This document shows, piece after piece, positions 8,542 through 17,051 of a stretch of 64,000 nt of DNA (within the stretch, counting starts at the first letter, position 1; every line of letters starts with the position of its first letter). The stretch spans positions 1 to 64,000 of the forward strand of contig JAPEKQ010000005.1 in the NCBI GenBank assembly GCA_029990205.1. The letters are read 5' to 3'. The position numbers were made by a program, and so were the translations under genes. Below the pieces are notes generated by a model. That model did not search any database. It was not told the DNA's origin and worked only from the letters and a program-made list of their open reading frames with translations. Source of the stretch: a bacterium. Its GTDB lineage: Bacteria > Joyebacterota > Joyebacteria > Joyebacterales > Joyebacteraceae.

Positions 8542-8570
8542 AGACCCCGGTTCGCACCGGGGTCTTTCTT
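8542..8570 (+). terminator. Rho-independent terminator after receiver 1
   Basis: Perfect 9-bp stem AGACCCCGG / CCGGGGTCT with loop TTCGCA (8551-8556), followed by TTCTT. It splits the signalling cluster into two transcription units or attenuates the downstream part. Confidence 0.85.
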
Positions 8571-8632
8571 GAGACATATGATGAGTGGTGCCCGCTCAGA
8601 ACACCCCGGACCGACCACACGGGAGGGCGAAC

Positions 8633-9040
8633 TTGGCTGAGAGCAAGAAGATCCTCATCATCGACGACAACATCAACTTCGTGAAGATGAACACGGCCGC
8701 GCTCGTGGCCGGCGGCTACGAAGTGGAGGCCGCGTACAACTCGGAGGAGGGGTTCACGAAGGTCGAATACGGCCAGCCCGACGCCATCGTTCTCGACCTC
8801 ATGATGGAGCGGCACGACTCCGGGTTCCAGCTCGCCAGAAAGATCAAGACACACCCCGTCTACAAGACCATCCCCATCCTGATGCTGACCGCCGTCGGTG
8901 AGGCGACCGGATTTCGCTTCTCGATGGAGACGGACGGCTACTGGATGAACACCGACGACTTCGCGGACAAGCCGATCGATCCGGATGAACTCGTCAACCG
9001 CATCGCGGAGCTCATCAGGAAGGCGGAGGAGGCGGGCTAG
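8633..9040 (+). CDS. Stand-alone response regulator receiver (atypical), copy 2
   Basis: Receiver-only protein of 135 aa with acidic pocket DDN (11-13), phospho-Asp55 (IVLDLMMERH) and Lys113 (DDFADKP). Like the previous receiver it has MMExxDSGF after the phospho-site and a lengthened loop after TAVGE (ATGFRFSMETDGYWMNTDD). Start TTG 8633 is chosen because GGGAGGG lies 6 nt upstream and the protein then begins with the receiver beta1 strand; a GTG 48 nt upstream has no comparable site. It lies beyond the 8542 terminator and 75 nt before the NfnAB-like gene. Confidence 0.9.
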   Translation: MAESKKILIIDDNINFVKMNTAALVAGGYEVEAAYNSEEGFTKVEYGQPDAIVLDLMMERHDSGFQLARKIKTHPVYKTIPILMLTAVGEATGFRFSMETDGYWMNTDDFADKPIDPDELVNRIAELIRKAEEAG

Positions 9041-9115
9041 CCGTTACCTCCCCCGGACCCGGTCGGGTCCCACCTGTGCGACACGTTCCTCGACGCCCAA
9101 TCCAGGAGACGCAAG

Positions 9116-11383
9116 GTGGCTGACACCAGAATCAAGTTCCTGCAGAACCAGATCATCGAGGCGCGCGATCTCTCGGCGGACGTCCGTCTGTTCAAGGTCT
9201 ACTGTCCGGACATCGCGCGCGTCACCCGACCCGGTCAGTTCGTCGTCTTCAAGATGGACGACTACGCCGAGCGCATCCCGCTGACGGTGGCCGATTTCGA
9301 CCGCGACGCGGGGCTCATCACGGTCATCTTCCAGGCCGTCGGCGCGTCGACGAAGAAGATGGCGACGCTCAACGCGGGCAACCGCATCATGGACGTCGTC
9401 GGCCCTCTCGGTGAGCACAGCGACATCCAGAACTTCGGCACCGTCGTCTGCATCGGCGGCGGCATCGGTGTCGCCCCCGTCTATCCGATCGCCCGCGCCC
9501 TCAAGGACGCCGGCAACAAGCTCATCTCCATCATCGGAGCGCGAACGAAGGACCTCCTTATCCTCGAGGACGAGATGAGCGCGACATCGGATGAGATCGT
9601 CGTCACGACGGACGACGGGAGCTACGGGAAGAAAGGATTCGTGACGGACGCGCTCAGCGAACTCTACGACCGGGGCGAGAAGATCGACCGGGTCGTCGCC
9701 ATCGGACCGGTCGTCATGATGCGGGCCGTGGCGAACGCGACCCGCGACAGGGGCACACCGACGATCGCGAGCCTCAACTCCGTGATGATCGACGCGACGG
9801 GGATGTGCGGGTGCTGTCGCGTGACCGTCGGCGAGGAGACAAAGTTCGCGTGCGTTGACGGTCCCGAGTTCGACGCGCACCAGGTCGACTTCGACGAACT
9901 CATGCGGCGGCAGGTGATGTACCAGCGCGAGGAGTACCGCGCGCTCTGGCACCACCAGTGCATGCTCGAGGCCGCGGGCGAAGAGGTCAAGAAGGCCGAA
10001 CACCGCGTCCCGATGCCGAAGCAGGACTTCCGGGCGCGCGCCAACAACTTCGACGAGGTCGCGCTCGGGTACACGCGCGAGATGGCGCAGCAGGAGGCGC
10101 TCAGGTGCCTCCAGTGCAAGAAGGCGCCGTGCGTGGCGGGCTGCCCCGTCGAGATCGACATCCCTGCCTTCATCAAGCTCATCCAGCAGGGAGATTTCCT
10201 CGGCGGGGCGCGGAAGATCAAGGAGAAGAACAGCCTCCCGGGCATCTGCGGACGCGTCTGTCCTCAGGAGGAGCAGTGCGAGATCAAGTGCGTCCTGTCC
10301 AAGAAGGGTGAGCCGGTCGCCATCGGCAGGCTCGAACGCTTCGTCGCGGACTACGAACTCAAGCAGGGCGAGGTCCGCGCTCCGGCGATCCCGGAGAAGA
10401 CCGGACACCGCGTGGCCGTCGTCGGCGCGGGGCCGGCCGGCCTCACGGTCGCAGGAGACCTGGCGCTCCTCGGGCACGATGTGACGATCTTCGAGGCGCT
10501 CCACAAGCCCGGCGGCGTTCTGGTTTACGGCATCCCCGAGTTCCGGCTCCCCAAGGCGATCGTGCAGACCGAGTGCGACTACGTCATGAAGCTCGGCGTG
10601 GACTTCCGGACGAGCGCCGTCGTCGGTCAGGTCAACACGCTCGATGGCCTGCTCGCCGACGGGTACGGCGCCGTCTTCGTCGCCACAGGCGCCGGCCTCC
10701 CCTACTTCCTCGGCATCCCGGGCGAGAACCTCAACGGCGTCTACTCCGCGAACGAGTGGCTGACCCGCACGAATCTCATGAAGGCCTACATGTTCCCCGA
10801 GTACGACACACCGATCCGCGTCGGGAGAAACGTCGCCATCATCGGCGGCGGCAATGTCGCGATGGACTCCGCGCGGTGCGCGCTCCGGCTCGGCTCCGAG
10901 AACGTCTACATCGTCTACCGGCGCTCACTCAAGGAGATGCCGGCCCGGGACGAGGAGATCGAGAACGCGATCGAGGAGGGCGTGATCTTCAAGAACCTCC
11001 GCAACCCGACGCGCATTCTCGGCGACGACGAGGGATGGGTCCGGAAGATGGAGCTCCTCGAAATGGAGCTTGGCGAACCGGACGATTCCGGCCGCCGCCG
11101 CCCGGTCGCGATCGAGGGCAGCGAACACACGATCGACGTCGATGTCGTGGTCGTCGCGATCGGTCAGGGACCGAACCCGCTCCTGACCACGGTAACCCCG
11201 GACCTCAAGCTCAACAAGTGGGGCAACATCGTCGCCGATGAAGAGACAGGCAAGACGAACAAGAAGGGGGTCTTCGCCGGCGGCGACATCGTCACGGGCG
11301 CCGCGACCGTGATCCTCGCGATGGGCGCCGGCAAGAAGGCGGCGCGCGCCATGGACGAATACCTCAGGACTGGCGAGTGGTAG
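9116..11383 (+). CDS. Fused NfnA-NfnB-like flavoprotein (ferredoxin:NADP oxidoreductase / GltD-type)
   Basis: Cytoplasmic flavoprotein of 755 aa. Residues 1-280 form an FNR/PyrK-like unit: FAD domain with RIPLTVAD, NAD domain with CIGGGIGVAPVYPIA, and a [2Fe-2S] site MCGCCRVTVGE plus Cys246 (FACVDGPEFD). Residues 295-755 form a GltD/NfnB unit: two [4Fe-4S] cysteine sets (330/333/338/342 and 377/381/387/391), FAD motif VGAGPAGL at 435-442, NADPH motif IIGGGNVAMDSA and C-terminal GVFAGGDIVTGAATVILAMGAG. In NfnAB these parts are separate subunits that bifurcate electrons between NADPH, NAD and ferredoxin; fused versions are known and often misnamed as dihydroorotate dehydrogenase/glutamate synthase. 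GTG 9116 has AGGAG upstream. Its stop overlaps the region of the kinase start. Confidence 0.93.
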   Translation: MADTRIKFLQNQIIEARDLSADVRLFKVYCPDIARVTRPGQFVVFKMDDYAERIPLTVADFDRDAGLITVIFQAVGASTKKMATLNAGNRIMDVVGPLGEHSDIQNFGTVVCIGGGIGVAPVYPIARALKDAGNKLISIIGARTKDLLILEDEMSATSDEIVVTTDDGSYGKKGFVTDALSELYDRGEKIDRVVAIGPVVMMRAVANATRDRGTPTIASLNSVMIDATGMCGCCRVTVGEETKFACVDGPEFDAHQVDFDELMRRQVMYQREEYRALWHHQCMLEAAGEEVKKAEHRVPMPKQDFRARANNFDEVALGYTREMAQQEALRCLQCKKAPCVAGCPVEIDIPAFIKLIQQGDFLGGARKIKEKNSLPGICGRVCPQEEQCEIKCVLSKKGEPVAIGRLERFVADYELKQGEVRAPAIPEKTGHRVAVVGAGPAGLTVAGDLALLGHDVTIFEALHKPGGVLVYGIPEFRLPKAIVQTECDYVMKLGVDFRTSAVVGQVNTLDGLLADGYGAVFVATGAGLPYFLGIPGENLNGVYSANEWLTRTNLMKAYMFPEYDTPIRVGRNVAIIGGGNVAMDSARCALRLGSENVYIVYRRSLKEMPARDEEIENAIEEGVIFKNLRNPTRILGDDEGWVRKMELLEMELGEPDDSGRRRPVAIEGSEHTIDVDVVVVAIGQGPNPLLTTVTPDLKLNKWGNIVADEETGKTNKKGVFAGGDIVTGAATVILAMGAGKKAARAMDEYLRTGEW

Positions 11384-11400
11384 AAGCCCCGGAGCGACCC

Positions 11401-13326
11401 TTGGTCTTCTCTCTAAAGGCCCGCCTCGCTGCGAGCATCATCATCGTAGTCATCGCCATGGGCGTTGTCTCGACCATCGTCGGGACGCGCCTCTTCGGCG
11501 ACAGCCTCGTCAGCCAGGTGCAGAGCAGCGTCGAACGCGACCTCAGCGCAGCCTTCCTTGTGTACAACGACCGCCTCTCCGACATCGATGCCGTCACACA
11601 GCTTCTCGCGAGTGAGGCCACGGTCGCGCGCTACGTCACAACGCGGGACAACTCACGGTTGGCCGGGTTCCTTGCCGACCGTCTCGAGGTGTGGAACCTC
11701 GATATGCTCACGGTCACCGACGCCGCAGGGCGTGTCCTCGCGCGCGGGCACGGAGACCGGACGGGCGACAGCCTCTCCGACGACCAGGTCGTCTCCCGCG
11801 TCCTGTCGTCGGGGGAATCGATCTGCGGGACCTCCATCCTGAGCGGCGCAAGGCTCTCCGTTGAATCCCCCGAACTCGCGAATCGCGCGGACATGGAGCT
11901 CCTGCAGACGCCGCGTGCGCGTCCCAGCGATCTTGCCCGTCTCGTCGACGGCATGGTCCTGAGCGCCGGCGCGCCCATCACGCGTGACGGCGAGTTGATC
12001 GGCGTGCTCTACAGCGGTGAGATGCTCAACGGCGGCACGGAGATGGTCGACCGTGTGAAGGAGACCGCGTACGGGGATGAAACGTGGCACGGCCGCGAGA
12101 TCGGCGCCGCGACCATCTTCCAGGACGATGTCCGCATCGCAACCAACGTGATGGGCTCAACAGGGTCCCGAGCGGCCGGAACGCGGGTCTCCGCCGAGGT
12201 CTACGAACGGGTCGTCGTGCAGGGCGAGCACTGGATCGACCGCGCGTTCGTGGTCGACCAGTGGTACATCACGGCCTACGGACCGATCCGTGGCGTTGGT
12301 GGTGACATCGTGGGAATCATCTCCGTCGGGGTCCTCGCGGGCGGGTTCGATGCGATGCGCGAGAACACCGTGCTGACGTTCGCTCTCGTCTCCATCGCCG
12401 GCATGGTCCTGGCGCTCATCATCGCGAACGTGCTCGCGACCAACATCCTCAGACCGCTTCGCAATCTTCGAACCGCGTCACAGGAGATCGCCGGCGGCAA
12501 TCTCGATACGCGCGTCGACATGGGACCTCAGGCCGCCGACGAGTTCGTGGACGTCGCCGAGGCGTTCAACACAATGGCCGTCTCCATCAAGGAGCGGGAC
12601 GACCAGCTCCAGGAGAACGCGCGGAAGATGACCGAGTCGAAGAAACTGGCCACGCTCGGACAGCTCGCGGCGGGCATCGCGCACGAGATCAACAACCCGC
12701 TCGGCGGCATTCTCATGTACAGCCACATGCTGCGCGAAGACCTCAAGATGGAGCAGAACCGGGAGAACGTCGAAAAGATCGGTCGGCAGGCCGACCGCTG
12801 CAAGAAGATCGTCAAGGGACTCCTCGACTTCGCGCGGCAGACCAAGCCCGAACGGACCGAGTCGAATCTTAATCTCGTTCTCAACGAGGTCATCGCGCTG
12901 CTCGAGCACCAGGCCATCTTCCACAACATCGAGATCGTGAAGGACTACAACCCCAGCGTCCCGCTGCTGAACTTCGACGTGACGCAGATGCAGGAAGTCT
13001 TCATGAATCTCATCCACAACGCCGCCCAGGCGATGGACGGCAAGGGAACGCTCACGGTCGTCACGGAGATCATCGACGAGGGTCGGGCGGTGCGCGTCGA
13101 GATCCGCGACACCGGTCCCGGCATCTCGGGGGACACACTCGAGAGGATCTTCGAGCCGTTCTTCACGACGAAGGAGATCGGCCGCGGAACCGGCCTCGGC
13201 CTCTCGATCGCATACGGCATCGTCGAGCGGCACCACGGCGAGATCTGGGTGAAGAGTGAGCTGGGGAAGGGAACGTCGTTCTTCGTGAAGCTGCCGGTCG
13301 GCGAGTGGTCCCCGCCTCCTATGTAG
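11401..13326 (+). CDS. Membrane sensor histidine kinase with Cache-like sensor
   Basis: Inner-membrane sensor kinase of 641 aa. One transmembrane helix near residues 8-30, a periplasmic double-Cache-like domain of about 290 residues, a second helix at about 323-348, HAMP to about 400, HisKA with His428 (AAGIAHEINNPLGG) and an HATPase domain with NLIHNAAQAM, DTGPGIS and GTGLGLSIAYG. The NtrB-like HEINNPLGG kinase core is typical of kinases acting on soluble receivers. TTG 11401 has GGAG 6 nt upstream; GTG 11377, overlapping the NfnAB stop, is the alternative. There is no receiver of its own, so targets are probably the hybrid (6717) or the two stand-alone receivers. A paired hairpin follows. 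Confidence 0.92.
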   Translation: MVFSLKARLAASIIIVVIAMGVVSTIVGTRLFGDSLVSQVQSSVERDLSAAFLVYNDRLSDIDAVTQLLASEATVARYVTTRDNSRLAGFLADRLEVWNLDMLTVTDAAGRVLARGHGDRTGDSLSDDQVVSRVLSSGESICGTSILSGARLSVESPELANRADMELLQTPRARPSDLARLVDGMVLSAGAPITRDGELIGVLYSGEMLNGGTEMVDRVKETAYGDETWHGREIGAATIFQDDVRIATNVMGSTGSRAAGTRVSAEVYERVVVQGEHWIDRAFVVDQWYITAYGPIRGVGGDIVGIISVGVLAGGFDAMRENTVLTFALVSIAGMVLALIIANVLATNILRPLRNLRTASQEIAGGNLDTRVDMGPQAADEFVDVAEAFNTMAVSIKERDDQLQENARKMTESKKLATLGQLAAGIAHEINNPLGGILMYSHMLREDLKMEQNRENVEKIGRQADRCKKIVKGLLDFARQTKPERTESNLNLVLNEVIALLEHQAIFHNIEIVKDYNPSVPLLNFDVTQMQEVFMNLIHNAAQAMDGKGTLTVVTEIIDEGRAVRVEIRDTGPGISGDTLERIFEPFFTTKEIGRGTGLGLSIAYGIVERHHGEIWVKSELGKGTSFFVKLPVGEWSPPPM

Positions 13327-13327
13327 G

Positions 13328-13378
13328 GCTCTCGGGCTTCGCCCGAGAGCAAAGACCATCGCACACGACGCGATGGTC
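13328..13378. terminator. Double hairpin between convergent genes
   Basis: Hairpin 1: GCTCTCGGGC / GCCCGAGAGC (13328-13350). Hairpin 2: GACCATCGC / GCGATGGTC (13354-13378). They sit between the kinase (plus) and flippase (minus) stops. On the minus strand hairpin 2 is followed by TTT, so the pair probably ends both transcripts. Confidence 0.65.
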
Positions 13379-13407
13379 AGACTGGTCACCTGAGACTGAG
13401 CTGTTCC

Positions 13408-14817
13408 CTACCCGTCCCGCGAGGTGAGTCTCCTCAGAGTCCGCCCGTAGAGTGCGAAGTCCTCTCCCCTGACGAGCGTGCTCTCCAGCATGCCGTTCCC
13501 GGAGAGCCTCCGGAAGAAGATCAACATGAGAACGCTCTGGAGCGTGTACGCCGCCGTCGACGCCCACGCGGCCCCGACGATCCCGTGGGGCGGAATCCAC
13601 ATGAAGCAGAGCGCGATGTTCACCGCGAACGCCACGCCCGTGGCGGCCGTCTGGTAGAGACGCTTGTCGCGGCCGGAGAAGTCGCTCGAGAGGATCTTCG
13701 CGACGGAGAGCATCACGATCCCCGGGATAAGAACGCGGAACGCCTGCAGCGCGGGCAGGAACTCGGTCGTGTAGAACAGAACCAGCAGCGGCCGGCTCAG
13801 CAGATAGAGCACGACGCCGGCGAGCGCGGTAAGAAAGAGAGAGCTCCTCAGAACACGCGGTGTCAGCTCGTTGGCGTCCTCCACACTCATCGAAGCGAGC
13901 TTCGGGAAGAGCACGACCTGCACTGACTGCGGGATGTGCGAGAGCTTCTCCGCAAGCAGCACCGAGATGGAATAGAACCCCTGCGCGTGGATGCCGACGA
14001 TCGACAGGACCAGGAACATATCGAACCGGTAGGTGAACTGCGTGAGGATGTTCCCGGCGTGCCCCTGGAGACCGTAGACGATGGACGTGCGGAAGAGCCC
14101 GGGTGGCGGCTTCGTCATCAGGGGCGCCGGAACGCCGCCCTCACCCGCCGTCCGCGATGAGCGTATCGCCGCCCAGAACCCGATCAGGACGACCAGCGGC
14201 TCGCTCAACAGATACGCGATGAGCGCGCCCATCGCGCCTCCATCGAACACGAACAGATTCAGACACATCAGAACGAGCAGCCCCAGCGCCTGCACGAAGT
14301 TCGCCGCGTTGAACCAGCGAATGCGCTGGAGCCCCAGGAAGAGCGCGATCGAGAGGTACTTCCCGAGCAGCACGGGGATGAGCGCGACGCCGAGGGTCAG
14401 ATTCGGACGCAGCACCGGGTCGGCCGCTCCGTCGTAGAAGCGAAGGAAGATGAGATACGCCGGGACGAGCGCGGCGGAGAAGAGCAGCGTCAGGAGCAGG
14501 CTCTGTCCGTTGATCGCTGAGAGCGGATAGCGCTTCCGGGAGAGCAGATAGGTGTGCGCCGAATCGATACCCAGAAGACCGATGAACGCGAACATCGTCG
14601 GGAAGATGATGGCCGACGAGTAGATGCCCTGACCGTCGGCGCCGAGTGTTCGCGCGATGAGAATGGATGTCGGGATGTTGACGAGGACGATGCCCATCCT
14701 CGTTCCGAACGTCATGAGGCTGTGCCTGAGAACGGTCCGGCCGTGTCCCTCGCCGTCCTGTCCCCCGGCCGCCACGACCGGTTCCCCCGTGGTCTCGCGC
14801 TCACGCCGTCCGCTCAC
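13408..14817 (-). CDS. Polysaccharide flippase (Wzx/MATE-like, MOP superfamily)
   Basis: Integral membrane protein of 469 aa with about 12-14 hydrophobic helices. After a hydrophilic N-terminal stretch of about 28 residues, the family-typical segment NIPTSILIARTLGADGQGIYSSA appears in pieces (ILIARTLGADGQG), followed by repeating hydrophobic segments to residue 450. MOP flippases move lipid-linked oligosaccharides across the inner membrane. GTG 14817 overlaps the glycosyltransferase stop by 4 nt (GTGA), so the two are translationally coupled and probably serve one surface-glycan pathway. Confidence 0.85.
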   Translation of the reverse strand: MSGRRERETTGEPVVAAGGQDGEGHGRTVLRHSLMTFGTRMGIVLVNIPTSILIARTLGADGQGIYSSAIIFPTMFAFIGLLGIDSAHTYLLSRKRYPLSAINGQSLLLTLLFSAALVPAYLIFLRFYDGAADPVLRPNLTLGVALIPVLLGKYLSIALFLGLQRIRWFNAANFVQALGLLVLMCLNLFVFDGGAMGALIAYLLSEPLVVLIGFWAAIRSSRTAGEGGVPAPLMTKPPPGLFRTSIVYGLQGHAGNILTQFTYRFDMFLVLSIVGIHAQGFYSISVLLAEKLSHIPQSVQVVLFPKLASMSVEDANELTPRVLRSSLFLTALAGVVLYLLSRPLLVLFYTTEFLPALQAFRVLIPGIVMLSVAKILSSDFSGRDKRLYQTAATGVAFAVNIALCFMWIPPHGIVGAAWASTAAYTLQSVLMLIFFRRLSGNGMLESTLVRGEDFALYGRTLRRLTSRDG

Positions 14818-16019
14818 ACAACCTCCTCGACCGCCTCGGCCTCCATCCGCTGCCGCTCCTCGATCGTCGGCAGCCTCCGCTCCGAGTCCTCCGCGGCCGC
14901 GCGTCCGAGCCGCCTGCGCCGCTCGGCGTCTTCGATGAGGTCGGCAAGCGTGCTGCCCAGAACCGGCAGCGCGCTCTTCGTCAGAAGCACGCCGGTCTCG
15001 TTGTTGCGAACGACCATCCCGGTCCGTCCCGTATCGAGCGCGACCACCGGCAGCCCCGCGGTCATCGCCTCGTGAAGCGGATTGAGAACGTTGGTCCGCT
15101 CGGAGAGCGTCACGAAGACCGCCGCGAGTTGATAGGCGGCCGCAAGCTGCTCGCGTTCGAGGATGCCTGAGAACCTGACGCTCTCGAACACGCCAAGCTT
15201 CACGCTCAGCTCCTCGAGTTCACGGTGCGTCGGTCCGTCACCCGCGATGACGATGATCGCGCCGGGGATCCGCCCCAGGAGCTCCGGCATCGCCCGGACG
15301 AGCCGGTCCACGCGCTTCTCCCCATCCAGCCGCGAGACCGAGAGCACGACCGGCGTGTCGCGCGGGATCTCGAGGCGCGCGCGGAGCCCGTCAACATCGG
15401 TCGGAGCGCGAAGCAGCTCGCGGTCGACGCCGTTCGGCCAGAACCGGAGACGGTCCATGTCGACGCCGAGCATCCGGGCGATCTCATCGCCGCCGGAGCC
15501 GTCGTCGCAGAGGATGATCGCGTCGGCCGGGGTTCGGAAGGCGTTGATCTCGCGATACCGGAGACGGTACCTGACCGGACTTCCCAGAACTTCCCCGATC
15601 GACGTCCCGAAGAGCCTCGTGACGTTCGGAAGACCGAGCTCGCGTGCGACCGCGTGCGCGGCAGGAGCCCCGAGCGCTCCCATGCCGAAGAGAACGTCGG
15701 GCTCGACACGGGACGCGACCGCGCGGAGCGCCGGGACGGCCGTCGCCATCCAGTCGCGATACGTCGTGCGCATCCGCCAGTGCTGGACGATCTTGTCGGT
15801 CGAAGGGTCGGGCATGAAATCGGTGGTGGTCGGGAAGCGATGCAGAGATACGCCGTGGTAGTCCTCCTCGGAGGCGCAGCCGGGGGTTCCCGGCATCACG
15901 ACGTGCATCTCGTGCCCGTGATTCGGGAAACTCGTGATGGAGAGGAAGAAGGACGGTGCGCCCCGCCCCTCGCCCATCGACCAGAACGACGGCCACGGAT
16001 ATGCGGCGAGTACCTTCAT
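14814..16019 (-). CDS. Glycosyltransferase family 4 (GT-B)
   Basis: Cytoplasmic or membrane-associated glycosyltransferase of 401 aa. The N-terminal acceptor domain includes GRGAPSFFLSITSFP near residue 20; the C-terminal donor domain has WPNGVDRELL, VLSVSRLDGEKRVDRLV and NPLHEAMTAGLPVVALDTG, the GT4 EX7E-type region with the first Glu in that segment. The sugar is unknown. ATG 16019 starts the protein at the first beta strand (MKVLAAYPWP). There is no Shine-Dalgarno site; instead a -10 box ends 7 nt upstream (16027-16055), so the mRNA is predicted to be leaderless. It is coupled to the downstream flippase. Confidence 0.9.
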   Translation of the reverse strand: MKVLAAYPWPSFWSMGEGRGAPSFFLSITSFPNHGHEMHVVMPGTPGCASEEDYHGVSLHRFPTTTDFMPDPSTDKIVQHWRMRTTYRDWMATAVPALRAVASRVEPDVLFGMGALGAPAAHAVARELGLPNVTRLFGTSIGEVLGSPVRYRLRYREINAFRTPADAIILCDDGSGGDEIARMLGVDMDRLRFWPNGVDRELLRAPTDVDGLRARLEIPRDTPVVLSVSRLDGEKRVDRLVRAMPELLGRIPGAIIVIAGDGPTHRELEELSVKLGVFESVRFSGILEREQLAAAYQLAAVFVTLSERTNVLNPLHEAMTAGLPVVALDTGRTGMVVRNNETGVLLTKSALPVLGSTLADLIEDAERRRRLGRAAAEDSERRLPTIEERQRMEAEAVEEVV

Positions 16020-16026
16020 GCCGCGT

Positions 16027-16055
16027 AGCCTAGCATGGGGACCCTGCGGGGGCAA
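16027..16055 (-). promoter_or_regulatory. Leaderless-type promoter of glycosyltransferase
   Basis: Minus strand: TTGCCC (16050-16055), 17 nt, TAGGCT (16027-16032), then 7 nt to ATG 16019. Predicted transcription start falls on or next to the start codon. Confidence 0.6.
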
Positions 16056-16110
16056 CAGCCTCCGCTCGCGCAACCACGGCGCACGCGGGCCTCACGACCT
16101 TCCGCGGCGC

Positions 16111-16139
16111 TTGCCGCGGGACACCACAGCGGCTAGCAT
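16111..16139 (+). promoter_or_regulatory. Leaderless-type promoter of EamA transporter
   Basis: TTGCCG (16111-16116), 17 nt, TAGCAT (16134-16139), then 8 nt to ATG 16148. It is divergent from the glycosyltransferase promoter and has the same geometry. Confidence 0.6.
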
Positions 16140-16147
16140 GGTCAGCC

Positions 16148-17005
16148 ATGTGGATCATCCTCTCCGTCGTGACGGCCATCACCTTCGCGCTCTCAAGCAG
16201 CTACACCAAGGCGCTCTCCGACCGCGCGCACACATACGTGCTGACCTGGTCGCTGATGACGCTCTCCCTCCCCTGGACACTGCTCGTCGTGTGGTACGAG
16301 GGCGTCCCCGAGATCGGTGAGGGATTCCTGTTCGCAGCGCTCCTGAGTGTGGTCACGAACCTCGTCGCCGTCACGATGCAGGTCAGGGCGCTGTCCATCT
16401 CGCCGCTCTCTCTGACCGTCCCGTTCCTCGCGTTCACACCGCTGTTCATGCTTCTGACCGGCTGGGTAGTGCTCCGGGAAGCGCCGAACCCGCAGGGACT
16501 CGCGGGCATCCTGCTCATAGTCGCCGGAGCCTACGCGATCAACCTCGACAAGATACGGGGCGGCATTCTCGCTCCCATCAAGGCGATCACCAGGGAGCCT
16601 GGCAGCAGGCTCATGCTGATCGTCGCGTTCATCTGGAGCATCTCGTCGGTCTACGACAAGGTCGCGACCGTGAACAGCTCGCCCGCGTTCTACTCATCCT
16701 TCTTCTCCGTCGTGTACGGAGTGCTCTACATCCCGCTGCTCGTCGTCGGCCTGAGGAAGATGCCGCTCCCCCGCGGGACCACGCCCCGGCTGTTTCTTCT
16801 GGGGTTCGTCTTCGCGGTGATGATCATGGCGCAGATGATGGCCATCGAGATGACGCTCGCAAGCTACGTCATCGCGATCAAGAGAACGGGCATGGTGATG
16901 GGAGTGGTACTGGGGTACTACCTGTTCAAGGAAAGGAACCTCAGATTCCGTCTGGTCGGGGCCGCGCTGATGAGCGCCGGGGTCGTCGTCATCGCGCTCG
17001 CGTGA
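16148..17005 (+). CDS. EamA/DMT-family transporter
   Basis: Inner-membrane protein of 285 aa with ten predicted helices in two repeats of five, the drug/metabolite transporter fold. The first repeat begins MWIILSVVTAITFALSSSY; the second begins near residue 155 after the loop containing GSRLMLIVAFIWSISSVYDK. Conserved features include PFLAFTPLFMLLTGW and a closing GAALMSAGVVVIAL. The substrate is unknown. It starts at ATG 16148, lacks a Shine-Dalgarno site and has a -10 box 8 nt upstream. It converges with the Ser/Thr kinase gene, 46 nt away. Confidence 0.9.
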   Translation: MWIILSVVTAITFALSSSYTKALSDRAHTYVLTWSLMTLSLPWTLLVVWYEGVPEIGEGFLFAALLSVVTNLVAVTMQVRALSISPLSLTVPFLAFTPLFMLLTGWVVLREAPNPQGLAGILLIVAGAYAINLDKIRGGILAPIKAITREPGSRLMLIVAFIWSISSVYDKVATVNSSPAFYSSFFSVVYGVLYIPLLVVGLRKMPLPRGTTPRLFLLGFVFAVMIMAQMMAIEMTLASYVIAIKRTGMVMGVVLGYYLFKERNLRFRLVGAALMSAGVVVIALA

Positions 17006-17051
17006 CCGCCCGGCGCGACCGCATATCCCGGTCGCATCGCCTGTCCGCCAA

